DNA from: Eumeta japonica
Taxonomy: Eukaryota > Arthropoda > Insecta > Lepidoptera > Psychidae
NCBI GenBank assembly: GCA_005406025.1
Contig: BGZK01001318.1
Location: forward strand, 62,001-126,000
DNA: 64,000 bases
Reading direction: 5' to 3'
Shown here piece after piece: positions 1 through 12,800 of the stretch; position 1 is the stretch's first letter; each line of letters begins with the position of its first letter. The position numbers and the translations under genes are program-made. The notes beneath the pieces were generated by a model that saw only the letters and a program-made list of their open reading frames with translations, was not told where the DNA came from and made no database searches.

Positions 1-2382
1 GTCATACAGTCATCTTTAAAACGTGATTCAAAAAACTAAAAAAAGTCATGTTGTAAGTATTACGATGAACATTTTAAAAACCAAGCCAAAAACGAAAATC
101 AAATAACAGAAATGACTAATCATTGAATTACAGTCCCAATATACACATTTAGATCAACTTATCTCACTTAATGCCAAAAGAAATATAGACGAGAACGAGA
201 AACATGCGGACAAACTATTAGAGACCGAGCGAATTCATGAAAATATAGAAATGAGTATGTTTATTAAGAAGAATCTGTACAACACTCGCTTATCGCTAGT
301 GTAGTGCAGATTTTGTATTATGAAAATTAGCTTTCACTAGCGGCTGCGTCCGCGTGCACATCGCATGGATTTTCTTATCTTTTTTTCTCTTATATTGACC
401 GATTACGCTACCAATTATGACCCAAACTTAGTGATTGCGAATCGATTTCAGGCTCCGCTGATGACTACGATTCTGGTTGTGTTCTATGTATATAATATAA
501 AATAAATAACAGTGAAACGGGATAAAACTATCCTGTATATTACTCTGAAATGTAAAATAATACCATATTAAATGTCATCAAATACTGTACAGTATTGCGA
601 AGTTTGAGAAGAAATTCATAGACAAAGAGAAAAAAATTTAATGATCATTGAAATGATTTCTCTCGACGTTTCTGATATCTCCAACATTAGTTTTTTTTTT
701 TAATATCTTTAATATACAAATTTTTTGTCTATTGTTTTATTATATGTATAACTTACGTCAAAGGGTACCAGATTTGGTTTGTAATGATAGCGTTGGGTTT
801 GCACTTTCATTCAGAAAACTAACTCTCAAACCGTAATAGAAACGAGCATAGCTTTTTAGTGAATATTTATAGAATAAAAAACAATTTAATCGAAAAACAT
901 ATAAGAAAAAAAGGACGCAAAATTAGGAGAAGCAAACTGAAATATAAATGGACAAATTATGTCTTAAGAAGTATAGAAAAATGGGACAAAACTATTTTAT
1001 ACTCCAGAACCACAAAATAAAACATTGTCAACTTCAAACATATACTTTCTTTTAACAGTAAGGAAAATAGGGAATAGGACAACTAGAATAGATTAAATAA
1101 ACTAGAATAGAAAAAAAATGGTGAACGTCTTTGTTAAAAATTTGCAAGCAGACTGAGTTGTAGCTAACAAATTACTACATTTGAACCAATAATTTGTATA
1201 GTGTTTATGTAGTAAATTTTGTGTCTAAATATGTTAATAGCCACAAAACGAAAATTCTAGCAAAAAAAAAAACCGACTTCAAAACAAAACCTATTCCAAA
1301 ACAAATTAATATGTACTAAAAAGTTATAAAATAATTGCGTATTCTTCTTCAACTTAATAATCGACTTACATTTTCTACTCATCAATATGTAGGCACCATC
1401 TACGTGTTTACAACTCAAGAAGGTAGGTAGATACTATCCACTTCAAATTTGACTCAAAACATACCTATGAATAACAAACAATGATCAAAATATTTTTTTG
1501 AATTCTCCTAAATAAAATGAAATGAAAAATATTAGACTACTTAAAAGTCAATCAAATTATTACAATAATATAATGTAGTTATAATTATTGTTATTTTTGG
1601 AGTCTTTTTGGATTATATCATCGTAATAATTTGTTGCGTGCTATAGAAACGAAACAAAATAGAAAAAACGCATTGTGATAACCAAATTTGGAGATAACAA
1701 ATAATAGAATGAAAACAAAATGTATATTGTTATGTCGAGTACCCAATAAAATGCGACGTAAAAAATTATCTACATATATATTGCTACAAACCGCTCCACA
1801 TATTTTTGTTCTAGACGTGGAAGCGCTACGCGCAATAAACGTATTAGTTTCTTATTTCCGTATTAAACATGTGGACGAAGAGCAACTCACATTTTATTTA
1901 ATTTTTTGTGTATTCACTTTTTAGGAGATAACCCTGATATTGTTAATATTAAGTTACTAATAATAATTTAAGGACAAGTTTTTGGATATACCTTTGGAAT
2001 CTTTGGCTTTGTGAAAAAAAGGTTTGCTAATTCATTTACTTAATAATAACCATTTTGACAAGCAAGCAATATTATTCTTAATTAATAAGATAAATAACTA
2101 TTAAAAGCTAAATATTGAACAAATGGAATCATATGAAGAGTATATGTTTAGATATTGTAATATTTATTACTTTATAAATTATACTGTTGAATTTTCAAAT
2201 GTAGGAATAGCGCATGTAATCTTAAAGATCAATTCGCTAGTATTCTTAACTATTAATTTAGATTCAATTGTGAATATACAGGACTTAAGTTCATATTAAC
2301 AAAAAAGATAAGGGGTGTAACTTATTTAAATACATTCAAGCTTAAATTTACTCAAATATTATATGTAATTATTTAATACGAA

Positions 2383-2600
2383 AAATATTGGGAACGTGAA
2401 CAAAATTAATAAGATGTTGTATTTTTAAAAATTGTAACGTTTCGTTGATTTATTTTCAATTTCTTCAGGCATTTTTTAAGGTTAACATCCTGTAACTGAA
2501 CTCTTGTAATTATTACTACGTCAAAATTAACATCAATATGAAACGTTTCATTTTTAAAAAATATAACACCTCATTAATTTTGTCTACGTTCCCAAGATTT
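2383..2600. repeat. Foldback (inverted-repeat) element, ~220 bp
   Basis: The segment 2383-2443 matches the reverse complement of 2540-2600 over about 60 bases with scattered mismatches and short gaps, sharing core words TTGGGAACGT, CAAAATTAAT and AACGTTTC. About 95 bases separate the arms. Consistent with a MITE-like or foldback element. Confidence 0.65.
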
Positions 2601-3159
2601 TTGGGTAATAAATATTTGTAAAACATGGATGAGAATCTACACAGTGATTGTATATAATAATTCTGATATAATATGTGGTGGACAGATAAAATGACTGTAA
2701 TGGCTTATTCAAATCTTTGCTGAGTTAGTCTTTCATACGAAAACTGGATAAACCCTTTTTTTTGTTCTTTACCTACTCGCGTGCCCGTTTTTTCGAACCT
2801 TTTTTGGAAAAATTGTGTTGCTCCATTGACATCTTCCCTTTGTTTGTGGCCGTCATTGAATTTCGGAAGCTGATTTCATGTCATTCTTAACTCTATATTC
2901 GTGGATGTGGCCCGGGTACCTAAGCAGCTGATTTCTCTTTTCTTTAGCGTTTTGTATAGATAACCTAATTTTGGCAATTTGCAAAGCAAATTTGCACATT
3001 GTATGTACGATCCGACGTGGACTCCATATTGACGCAGCCTTTATATTTTCCATATATTAATAGTTTTAATACTTATATTCAATTCGTACAATATTTACAT
3101 ATAAAAATAGCAATTCCTGGTTTTCCGCGTATATGAATTTCCTAACAATCATCATCTTT

Positions 3160-3490
3160 CTTTCATGTTTCCCCAGCATCCAACTTTTGAAAAACTATGC
3201 ATAAAGATAGATTGAAAAATCTATCCTTCGAGAGGTCACCGCCACCCATAGACACTCTCAACCCTAGAAGAGTCACTAATGTGTCGCTAATCTCTTGGGT
3301 AGGAATATGATATCTGGTAGAGAGAGGATTGATCGACGGGGTGTGGGGTGATGGAGGGGAGTGGGCTACCGGAATTGTCAGTCCCTTGACCAAAAGTAAC
3401 AGCGGTAAAAGCTATTTCACCTCCGTATTCTGTCGGAGTGAAGTATTTTACCGGTGGAGCTGACTCATTTTCGTGCTGCAATCAAGTTGA
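3160..3490 (-). repeat. Dispersed non-LTR/SINE-like fragment, copy 1
   Basis: Positions 3237-3312 (CACCGCCACCCATAGACACT...) match 6964-7040 with about a dozen differences. The wording resembles a repeat common in moth and butterfly genomes, including the following segment CACCTCCGTATTCTGTCGGA (3419-3438). Strand is a guess. Confidence 0.5.
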
Positions 3491-3789
3491 TCACAGCATA
3501 GCTCTACCACTACAATTTTGAATTATTATTGGCTACTATTTCTCCGTCTGGTTTTCAAAAATCAATGATATTTTTTGTGGCCCATTTTTAGGTACTATTA
3601 TTTTCTTGCCCTACTTTGCAAAATGGCCGAAGATCAAAAGTAATTAATTAGTCATGTATTTATTTGTCTGTTTCTGTACATATATGACTTTATTAAATAA
3701 TCAATAGTTTGAAGCGATATTAGTGCAAACATACTAGTCAAATTAATTTTTAATATTGTTAATGAAATCTTAATTTTCAGGTAACCAAT

Positions 3790-3837
3790 ATGGTTCAACA
3801 AACAATACAAATTGGCATGGATAATATGATGCACGTT
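3790..3837 (+). CDS. SLC23-like exon 1 (start codon)
   Basis: Encodes residues 1-16 ([16 protein letters not shown]). It follows a good acceptor (TTTTCAG ending at 3780) and ends at the donor GTAAGT (3838), phase 0 into exon 2. The acceptor implies an upstream non-coding exon that I could not locate. The ATG is the first in the exon and in frame with exon 2. Other in-frame Met codons (residues 10, 13, 14) could also start. The N-terminus is not conserved in this family, so support is splice signal and frame only. Confidence 0.6.
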
Positions 3838-6800
3838 GTAAGTTTCACGTCGTATTAAGTATTCTTAGTTTTAAAACGCAATTTTGTACGTTGGCCTACA
3901 TAAGTACAGTCCGTAAAAACTATTGCTATTTCGTTGTGGAATTGTGAAGTTAATAACTGAAATAATTTTTCCTTTTTTTATTAGAAAAGCTTATACTGAA
4001 AATTGTAAGTAGTTTTAATCAGGTGCATATTTAAAATTCACGACGAATTCGTGCGCGTGCAGTTTGCATTTTTTCTTCCCTCTTTTTCCCGCCGTATATT
4101 TATATCATTTACGCAAAAATTGTAAACTGCTCAAAGATTGTTTTGCATAAAAAAAGTTTTGTTTTTATTTGTTCTGCGTTATTTATATTATTACGACGGA
4201 AAAATTGATGGGTCTCTGTTTGATATCGTTACATTTTAGATCCCGGGTGATCCTCAAGGTGCAGATGCATTAAGCGATCCAAATGTAATAAATGTTGCAA
4301 ATGTAGAGACAGCATCCAACGACGGAAGCGCACGTGACGGAAACGTGACGTACGGCATCGACGACGTGCCGCCCTGGTACCTCTGTCTGTTCATGGCTTT
4401 GCAAGTGAGCGAAAAATATATTTTTACTTTTCTTTAAAAAATAAGAAGGACGAAGAAAAATAGGACGATATTGACACCGCTGTATGAAATTTAATATCTT
4501 CGGGGAGAAAAAATTGTTATGAATGTGGTACAGTTTACATGTATTAGATATATACAAAATACAATTTAAAAAACCTAAAAAACATGCTTTAATGATAAAT
4601 CGAACTAAAAAGTGGAAAATAATATAATCCTTAATATAGAAATAAAATAATGAACGAAAAATATTATTAGTATTATTGTGAAAAACTATTGGGTGCTTTG
4701 GGCTATATTTGGGTCCAAGTTATTAATTAAGTATCAGTCCAAAAAGGTACGAAAGAGTACCATTTTTGGACTAATCGTACCGATCGAATATTTTCGAGAA
4801 CTGATTATCGAGCACCCCATGCTTTATTAAAATTTTACAAAATTTGAGATATTCGAAATTTCTTTTAAAATTTTTCTAAATTGTTATATTATATACTGTT
4901 TTAAGTAACTTTTTTAACTTATATTGTTTTAAGTAATTTTTTTTGAAAGTTTTCATAATTAGATAAATTAAAATTTTATCTAAATTGTATTTTTCATAAT
5001 ATGAAATTATTATACTGTCATAGGTTCTTGATAAATCAACAAAGTTGATACAATGAAATCTGTCCGTTTAAAGTGGGTTAAAATGGAGTTACAAACATAC
5101 ATACATACAAGTGAAGCTAATAAAAGCGTATTAAGGCCAAGTGCAATGCCAAACGCAACGCGTCACGCCCCACACTGTTTTGTGAGAAGGAGAATCGACT
5201 TAAAGCGGCAGAGTAAGGAAGATGGATTGTCATTTAGTTACGCAGAACTTTTTGTCGTAAGCGACATTTTAGTTTTTTATTTATAATGAGAAAACTATTT
5301 ATTATAAACAAAATGCTTAAGGCCAACCCTGTATAATTATATTTTACTAATAATGTTTAAATTTTGTTTTTATCGTTTGTCCTGTTAGAAAATTTATTAA
5401 TGTTGTAAGTGAACGTACTTTATATTTTATCGTAAAGAACGTGCTAAAGCTTTCCCTACGGTAGAACTCAGAACATATTTTGTATACTTAGAATTTTTTT
5501 GAGTTTGCTAGGTATAACAGTTTTCTAGAAATATTCGTTTAAAGGTACCCATGATCAAAGCATACTTCTTGAGATTCGTAAATACGCTCATTACGAATCT
5601 CAAGAGTTATATGAATATATCACCCATTTATGCATGTTAATAGAAATTTTAAAGTGTAGGTAAACAGTTCTACATAAATCAAAATTTGAACCAACTTCTA
5701 AAATTAGAAGTTGGTATAATAATTAATTATTTGAGCTTCTCATAAAAACGAAGGACGGAGTGTTTCAGCCATGAAGTTACGAACTATTAACACGCGCGCA
5801 TATAGCTTTATGGAGTAAGCACAAAAGTAACAATATACTAAAATAGACGATTGTCGGAGAAGCAAATATGTGGGAGAAATGTGGGATAAGACCGGGGAAA
5901 GAAAGGTATATTCTCAACAAGTCAGTCATGTGAAGTATTTTCACTAAAAAAAGACAATGCAAATTTTGTCCGTATGGTGCTATATTCTTATGATGTTATG
6001 CTCCTTCTAATACAGAAGGCGCGTGGACTGTCACTGTCTAGCTTCATGGTTTCAGCGTTTCCTCAACGTTCCCACTTTAGCGTCTCTATAGGAGAAGGAA
6101 AACTTCAAACCCGAATTGTAATATCGGTCAGCCGCGACCGAACCTAATTTGGACCTGAAATAAGCGGCGGAAAGTAAATCATGCAAGTGAATGTGAGGCT
6201 GTGCTGATGCTCTGAATATGCAATATGGTATCGAAAAATATATTATCACAAACGAATCACCTCAGAGCATCGGGGCAAACCCTGTTGTGATTAAGCTCTT
6301 GCCATTCTGTCCGGATCACTGGGGGGTTGGCTGTTTCATTCAGTACTCAAAGAAACAACATGGGGAAAGAAACAACTTATAGAAAGAAAAAAAAACTAGA
6401 AAAAGCCAAGCACAAAAGTAATGAGAACCTTTCTAAAGAAGATGATGAAATTATAAACCAATAATCACGCATTATATAGATGAATATAATAAAATAGATT
6501 GATCGAAATCCTGCATAAAAATATCTACTTATATAGGCACGAAGTTAGAATAAACACAGAAAAAGTAAATATACAAATTGAACCTAATATTTTATGACAT
6601 CAAACAATTTCAAAAGCTTATAGCGGAACGAATTTTTTTTAGTTTAAATTGCTCTTTCTCTGTTTTCTATTTGTGCTATAGATTCGAGTTGCTCAAATAA
6701 GCATATATTTGCTATAGCCACAACAATTTAATTATTTGTACTTTGACCTACAATAATTTTCATTCCGTAAAATAATTATCTGCCTACATCTACGGTAAAT

Positions 6801-9800
6801 AAATGACCGGTGAATACGGTGAATGATGAATGAAATTTGTTCAATCAGATACAAGAACATGAAAGAAATAAACCTTTCTTGAATAATATACGACGAAAAT
6901 TTACGCTGAAGATTTTTTTTTAATGGTAATTTAGAGTAGATAAACAAACTTACGATCCATGTTCATCGCCGCCCATGAACACTCTCAACCCCAGAGGAGG
7001 CATCAGTGCGTTGCCGGAGTTTTAGATAGGAATAAGGATATAAATATTTGCTCATATATATATATATAAATGTTGACAGATATAACTGCTTATAAACCGA
7101 TATACAAATTGAGACATATGTTCTATAAATTTTTATTGAACATATATATGTGTGGGCATATATATTGGCATATATAACAAAATATAAACTACATATATTT
7201 TTTATATATTCTACGTAAATTCTAATATCAATGGGATCATACATGCAAATATATTTTAACATATACGTCCAAAATATATCTAACATGTATTTTCTTTGCG
7301 TACATATATTTTGTATACGTCACATATATGCCACATATATTTTCGACATATATATTTTTTCATGCGGTATTGGCGGTATTCATGCGGTAAAATATTTCTT
7401 TTTTATGTCACTTTTACGGCATGTTCCATATGTTATTTTTTGAGTTTAATACTTGGGTTTAATTCAGAAACATTTTTTTATAACTATACTTCGAGAAGAT
7501 TAGCTTATATCGATAAGAATGTTGCTTTAGAGTTGAAAAAGAATTATATTCTTAGTTCAATCTTTGATATAAGCGGATATATCCTATATGTAACGGATAT
7601 ATCTATACTTAACGGACAACTTTGTTTTTGATCAAAGTATAATAATTTTGAGCATGGAAACCAAATGATTATCTACTTATTAATAATGACTGTATTTTTA
7701 TACTTTTAAAGAAGATTCAAGTTTTGGTTTTCTAAGACATTTTGCGGAGATTTAAAAAATTATAAGATGAGGTACGTATAAAAATGATGATAAGATAGAA
7801 GGTACGAAAACAGTGTTTAGTTTTATAACCACGACAAGGGAACGTGGTGTAACGTACTTTGTTTTATTAAAATGCGTTTTAGAATACAAATAAGTTATTT
7901 TTTAAAATATTTAGTTTGTCATTTTATTATCTACTAGCTGACCCTGTGAATTTGTATTCACAACCGCCTAAGATGGCAGAGATCCAAACCAAGACTTAAA
8001 AAAATATTTCCTATATATTTTCCGTGAATTTTTTCGATTTTTTAAGTGTTATTCTGTTATTCGAGGCGGAGAGGAATCTAACAAATCATAGATCATTAAA
8101 ATCGGTACAGCTGTTCTTGGGTTATAAATGCTGTATCTAAACACGACTTTGTTTAATTTATGTCGATACTTTGTAGAAAAGCTATAAAAAGCTTCTTATT
8201 ACAAGATCAAAATAAAAACAATGGAAAATACATTTAAACATACTATTTTTAAACAAAGTTTTTAGTTAAACCCGTGACATTTGTAGTTTCAATTAGTTTT
8301 AAATTAAATTGGATTGGATAAAAAAACTTTTATTGTACAAATTTAAGTACACTTGAACCCATTCTCAGAAATTTAAATGAATAATCACTATGTGAGTAAA
8401 TGTTTCATTAAAATTAAATAATTTTTCATTGAAATGATACTCAAAATTAAGGGAAATCTAAATCTTTTATTTAAATTAGGCGATACATCTACGTAATAAT
8501 TATCTATGGCACTGACACAGCACTTAAAAATTATATATAGTTCCACCCAATCTTATATGACATTTTAAATAATAAAATGTAATTATAGGTGAAAAACATT
8601 TTAAAAATGTTTTTTTCGCGTTTCTGAGAAGTATGGTTTTTTAATTGAACCCCTTTTCATTATACGACTCCGACATATACACACATTTTCGTTCTCGATT
8701 TCGGCAGTTCCGGTTCTGGTCCCGATCTCGATCTTGGTTTTACTTTTCGCTTTCGGTTCGAGATTCGAAGAAATATCAACATCATCACGTAGTTTTTAGA
8801 TCGATAAAACGTTCTTATGTATAATGAAATCGTTAATATAGCTTGGTCAGTAATCTCAAACGTATTTGGTTCATCATACATAAATGATGTGGTAGATAAA
8901 CGTACGCTACATAACAAATATCCACACACCACATATATTATAAAGTCGTGATTATTAAGATTTAATACCGGAAGGAACTGGTATAGAATTAGAAGTAAAA
9001 CTTGGGGTTCATCAAAATTATACACTAGCTCTATTGCTATTTACTCAACTTGCTTGTGAACCACTTGACAGAACATGTCCGACAGCCAACGCTTCGGTTG
9101 CGAAATGGCATCTACACATTACGCACATTGCTTGTAAACACATTACGTTGGCATATGAGATGAATGTCTTGAGATATTGTTTTATTTAACGAGGACCTAA
9201 AAGTTTGTAATGAACCTGATTGTAGAAGAAGATGGCATGCGAATCAGCAAACAGACAATCAAGCGAATCCATTATAACATCTCAAGAAGTAACCCTCTAT
9301 ACATGAGGTTAATCTAAAATATGGAGTTAAAATGTTTTTTGCTAGTCCCGTTCTTGATGACGGATTTATTGTTGCAAATGTCATACAAGGTGCAAAAGCA
9401 ATGAAGTCGAATAATGGAGACCCCTAACTAGAATACAGGATTTTCCGATTTGCCGTTTTGCGTTAAATTTGATTCAAATCTCTACAGAATGACTATTCAA
9501 ATTAAAACCAACTGATGTTAAATTGTTGTAAAAACCGCCAAAGCTTGAGATATTGAATATATTGGTCATTTACTAAACAAAAATTAATATTATTGAAATG
9601 AAAGTGTTATGTTAAATTACTTTGCTGCATAAAGCACCTAATCCGAAGTACATGTAGGAACAAAGTCAGCCTGTACGGCAATAAAAGATGTAAAGATCCA
9701 AACAGTCGCCCTTTCGGACAAAACCGCCGTGGAAGACCCCGATTTACAGGGGGTGACTGTAATAAATAAGGGTGCTGACGAAGTTGATAATGATTTGTAG

Positions 9801-12800
9801 ACAATATCGGACAATCTACGAAACGTGATTTGAGAAATGTGACTCCAATTAAATACGAGAAAAAGGATTTAATTTTAATGGAACTTTTACTCAGGTAGTG
9901 ATTATTCATTTAAATTTCTTGAATCCAATTCGAGTGTATTTAAATTTGTATGTTAAAAAGTTTTTTTTTAATAAATATTCAATTTAATTTAAACCTAATC
10001 GAAACTACAGGTGTCACGGGTTTAACTAAAAGAGTTTCATTAAAAACAGTATGTTTAAATGTATTTTTTCTATTGTTTCCGATGCATGAACAGATGTAAG
10101 ACCGAAAGAAACAACATTCCAAATATTTCAGAAAATTCAACGTACAGAAAAAAAATACCACTGATATTGAAGGTTTCAATTATATAAATATCGAGGTAAA
10201 AATAGAAATTAAATTTGAACAGCTGTGATATCACCACCTTCCTTATGAATGTTCAGCGGATGTTGACCCGCCATAGATATAATAATTGATATGATTCTTG
10301 TTTCATCACCAGCATTACCTGACGATGATCGGTGCGATAGTGGCGATCCCCTTCATCTTGTGCCCAGCTCTGTGCATGCTGGAGACGGACCCTGACCGCT
10401 CCAACATTATATCTACCATGATCTTCGTTACCGGTAATTGACTGTACATTGAAATTTTGGATAGTTTAGTATCTACCTTATGCTGGCTACATAAATATAT
10501 TTTTTTTTTTATTTTCGACTATTGTCCAAAGAATTACATTAAATGTTTTAGATTCTTTGTATTGCAATCATTAATAAGTTTACATATAATACGTTAATTT
10601 TTTTTCATTTCATGAATTTAATTTTACTTATAGTTAAAGTCTTACATATGCTATTTGTTTATTGTACTTGAAAGCATTAATTTATTAAATGAAATCAAAT
10701 CAAAAGTAGCTTTATTCGGTAGGTAATGAAATTACACTTAAGATACGTCTTTAACAAACTCTTTTCGACATTACCACCCATTCTAAATACTGATTCGCCT
10801 TAAGAAGGATGGGTAAGAAACTCAAGGATTGCTCTTTTTACTCATAAATACTGTGTATCGTCTAGTACAATGATTTAGTCAACATTTAAAAATAATAATA
10901 AGTAACCTGATAACCGAGCAGTTCAACCCCAAGGGCATTTTCCATTAAGTATTTTGACACAGTATAATAGCCCTTGCCATATAACTTTCTTTTAACGAAA
11001 CGTATGAATTAATAAAATGGCAACTTGTGAATTTCACCTGGGATCTTATTATAAAAACGCACACATTACCCCCCTTAAATGATTTGTTAACTGTCCTTAG
11101 TCGGGTTTTATGAGGCAAGATCGGGCAAAATCGTTTTATATCTAGTGATGATGTCGTGGAGGTCACTCTATTTTTGGTACGATTTTACAGTATAGAATCG
11201 TTCCAAAAGGAGCGACATCCATAACATTAAGACTAGACATTAGAGACGTATCAAGAAACATGTTACGTTTCTTGACATATACTAGGTTTTCGCATTGGTA
11301 TGCTAAAGTTGGATATTAATTTCTTTAAATTTTTCTCTGAGAGATGTCATTGGTCTCAAATCATACACAGTAAGAATAGCTTCTGCAGCACGAAAATTAT
11401 ATTAATATCGGCCGCATCATGATGTGAATTTTAGTGTGCAAATAATTGCTATTTGATTCAGCACAATTAACGCAAATTTAAGTTTTTCGAAAGAGCCTGT
11501 GTTTGTGCAAGTAGGTTTAATTTTTAATTAGTTTACTTTTTAATAGTATTTTGAAGAATTCTAGCAACTTGAAATGGAAAAAAGTCGTACCTTATTTTTA
11601 TTCTTTTATTTAAAAAGTTTTATGTATATGCTTTACAATCTCGGAAATACTATTAAAACAACAGTGATATTAAAATAAAAAAATATGACAGTGAAAGGTA
11701 CGTGGTTTTTCCAAGTAATCTTTAATTATTATCTTAAAAAATACATATATATCAATATATGTATGTGATATCAGATGATATACAACACATCGGTGAGTGT
11801 AGAACTATAATTGCAAGTGGTCATTTTGATTACAGAATTTTGACTTTGAATCGAATTCGAGACAATTTCTGAATACTCTGCCCGTATCCAAATTTTCATT
11901 TGACTTTTTACGCAGTACTGTTTTAGATTGAAATGAATCGTAGATCTGTTTTTTATCGACAAAAAGTAACAGTGTGTAATCTCTAAATAAAATGCGAAAG
12001 AAAAACAAATTTTGTATATTAAATTCTTATCTTTCCTTACTAGTGCCGTCACACTGTGCAATAACATTGTCTTTCGTTAACCTTTGACTAGACCGTCCAT
12101 AGAGCACTGTACAGCAGTGGTATTTATATAGTATCTGTATACCAAAGATATACCGACGAAGGTCACGTAATGTCCCTTATCGCGACCTTATCGCGGCTTC
12201 CGCACGAGTGACAAGCCTCGTAAACTACAGCCTCATAAAGCGCGCCAGCTTTTACTTCCAAACGTCGTAGTCGTCCTTGTAGTCGTACAGAATAACTGTA
12301 GGCACTTGTATAATCTTTCATTTAATGATATTTTTATTGCTGAATAATCGTAATATTAATGTTGGGAGAATGGAAAATCAATGAAACTACTGTCATATCA
12401 TTGTGGAAATGGATTTTTTTTTCTTATACCACTGCGCTTCGGATCTTACAGGTAAATAAAACAATTTTTTTTACAGATGTTGGATTTTAATATATCAGCA
12501 TCAATAGCTTGATATGAGATACAAAAAAAAAATTAATAGCTTAGTGATAACGCACTCGCTTAGATCGTAGGACTGTTTTCTCTCTCTGTCCTGCCTGCTA
12601 ATACCTCTATGAAATCAAGCTTCAAAAGGATGCACTTCTAATCATTTCCGATGGTATTTGCCGTTCATTGATCCACTCCGATCGCGACACTTTTTTAGAT
12701 CTAATACTTTATTTAAACATTTCTGAAGGCATAGTGTAAGCTGAGCGTTTTGCAATTGTCAACAGGAGTAGACAAGGTATGGCGTGGAAATTAATGTGTG

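Larger units (their letters stand above)
1..3780. other. Upstream region, no supported gene
   Basis: Very AT-rich. It should contain the promoter and a non-coding first exon of the SLC23-like gene because exon 1 begins with a splice acceptor, but no TATA/initiator combination stands out. Short open frames such as 1688-1924 have no recognisable domain and AT-driven composition. Contains an ACCGACTTCAAA-type dispersed-repeat tail (1260-1310), a foldback element and a SINE-like fragment, listed separately. Confidence 0.6.
4405..10312 (+). other. SLC23-like intron 2
   Basis: 5.9 kb, AT-rich, no coding exon recognised. Holds a hairpin MITE-like unit, two short hairpins, dispersed-repeat fragments, a SINE-like fragment, an ACATATAT-rich stretch (7060-7350) and a GATC-rich degenerate hexamer block (8660-8770). 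8800-10312 shows nothing I can name. Confidence 0.6.

Noticed and set aside
3623..3640. ATGGCC start in strong context as the true SLC23 start
   Set aside because: Joining its possible donor to 3781 or 4240 gives an early stop in both cases, so it cannot open the transporter frame.
6963..7631. Overlapping 107- and 111-codon frames
   Set aside because: Low-complexity ACATATAT-rich DNA; Ile/Tyr-heavy products with no domain.
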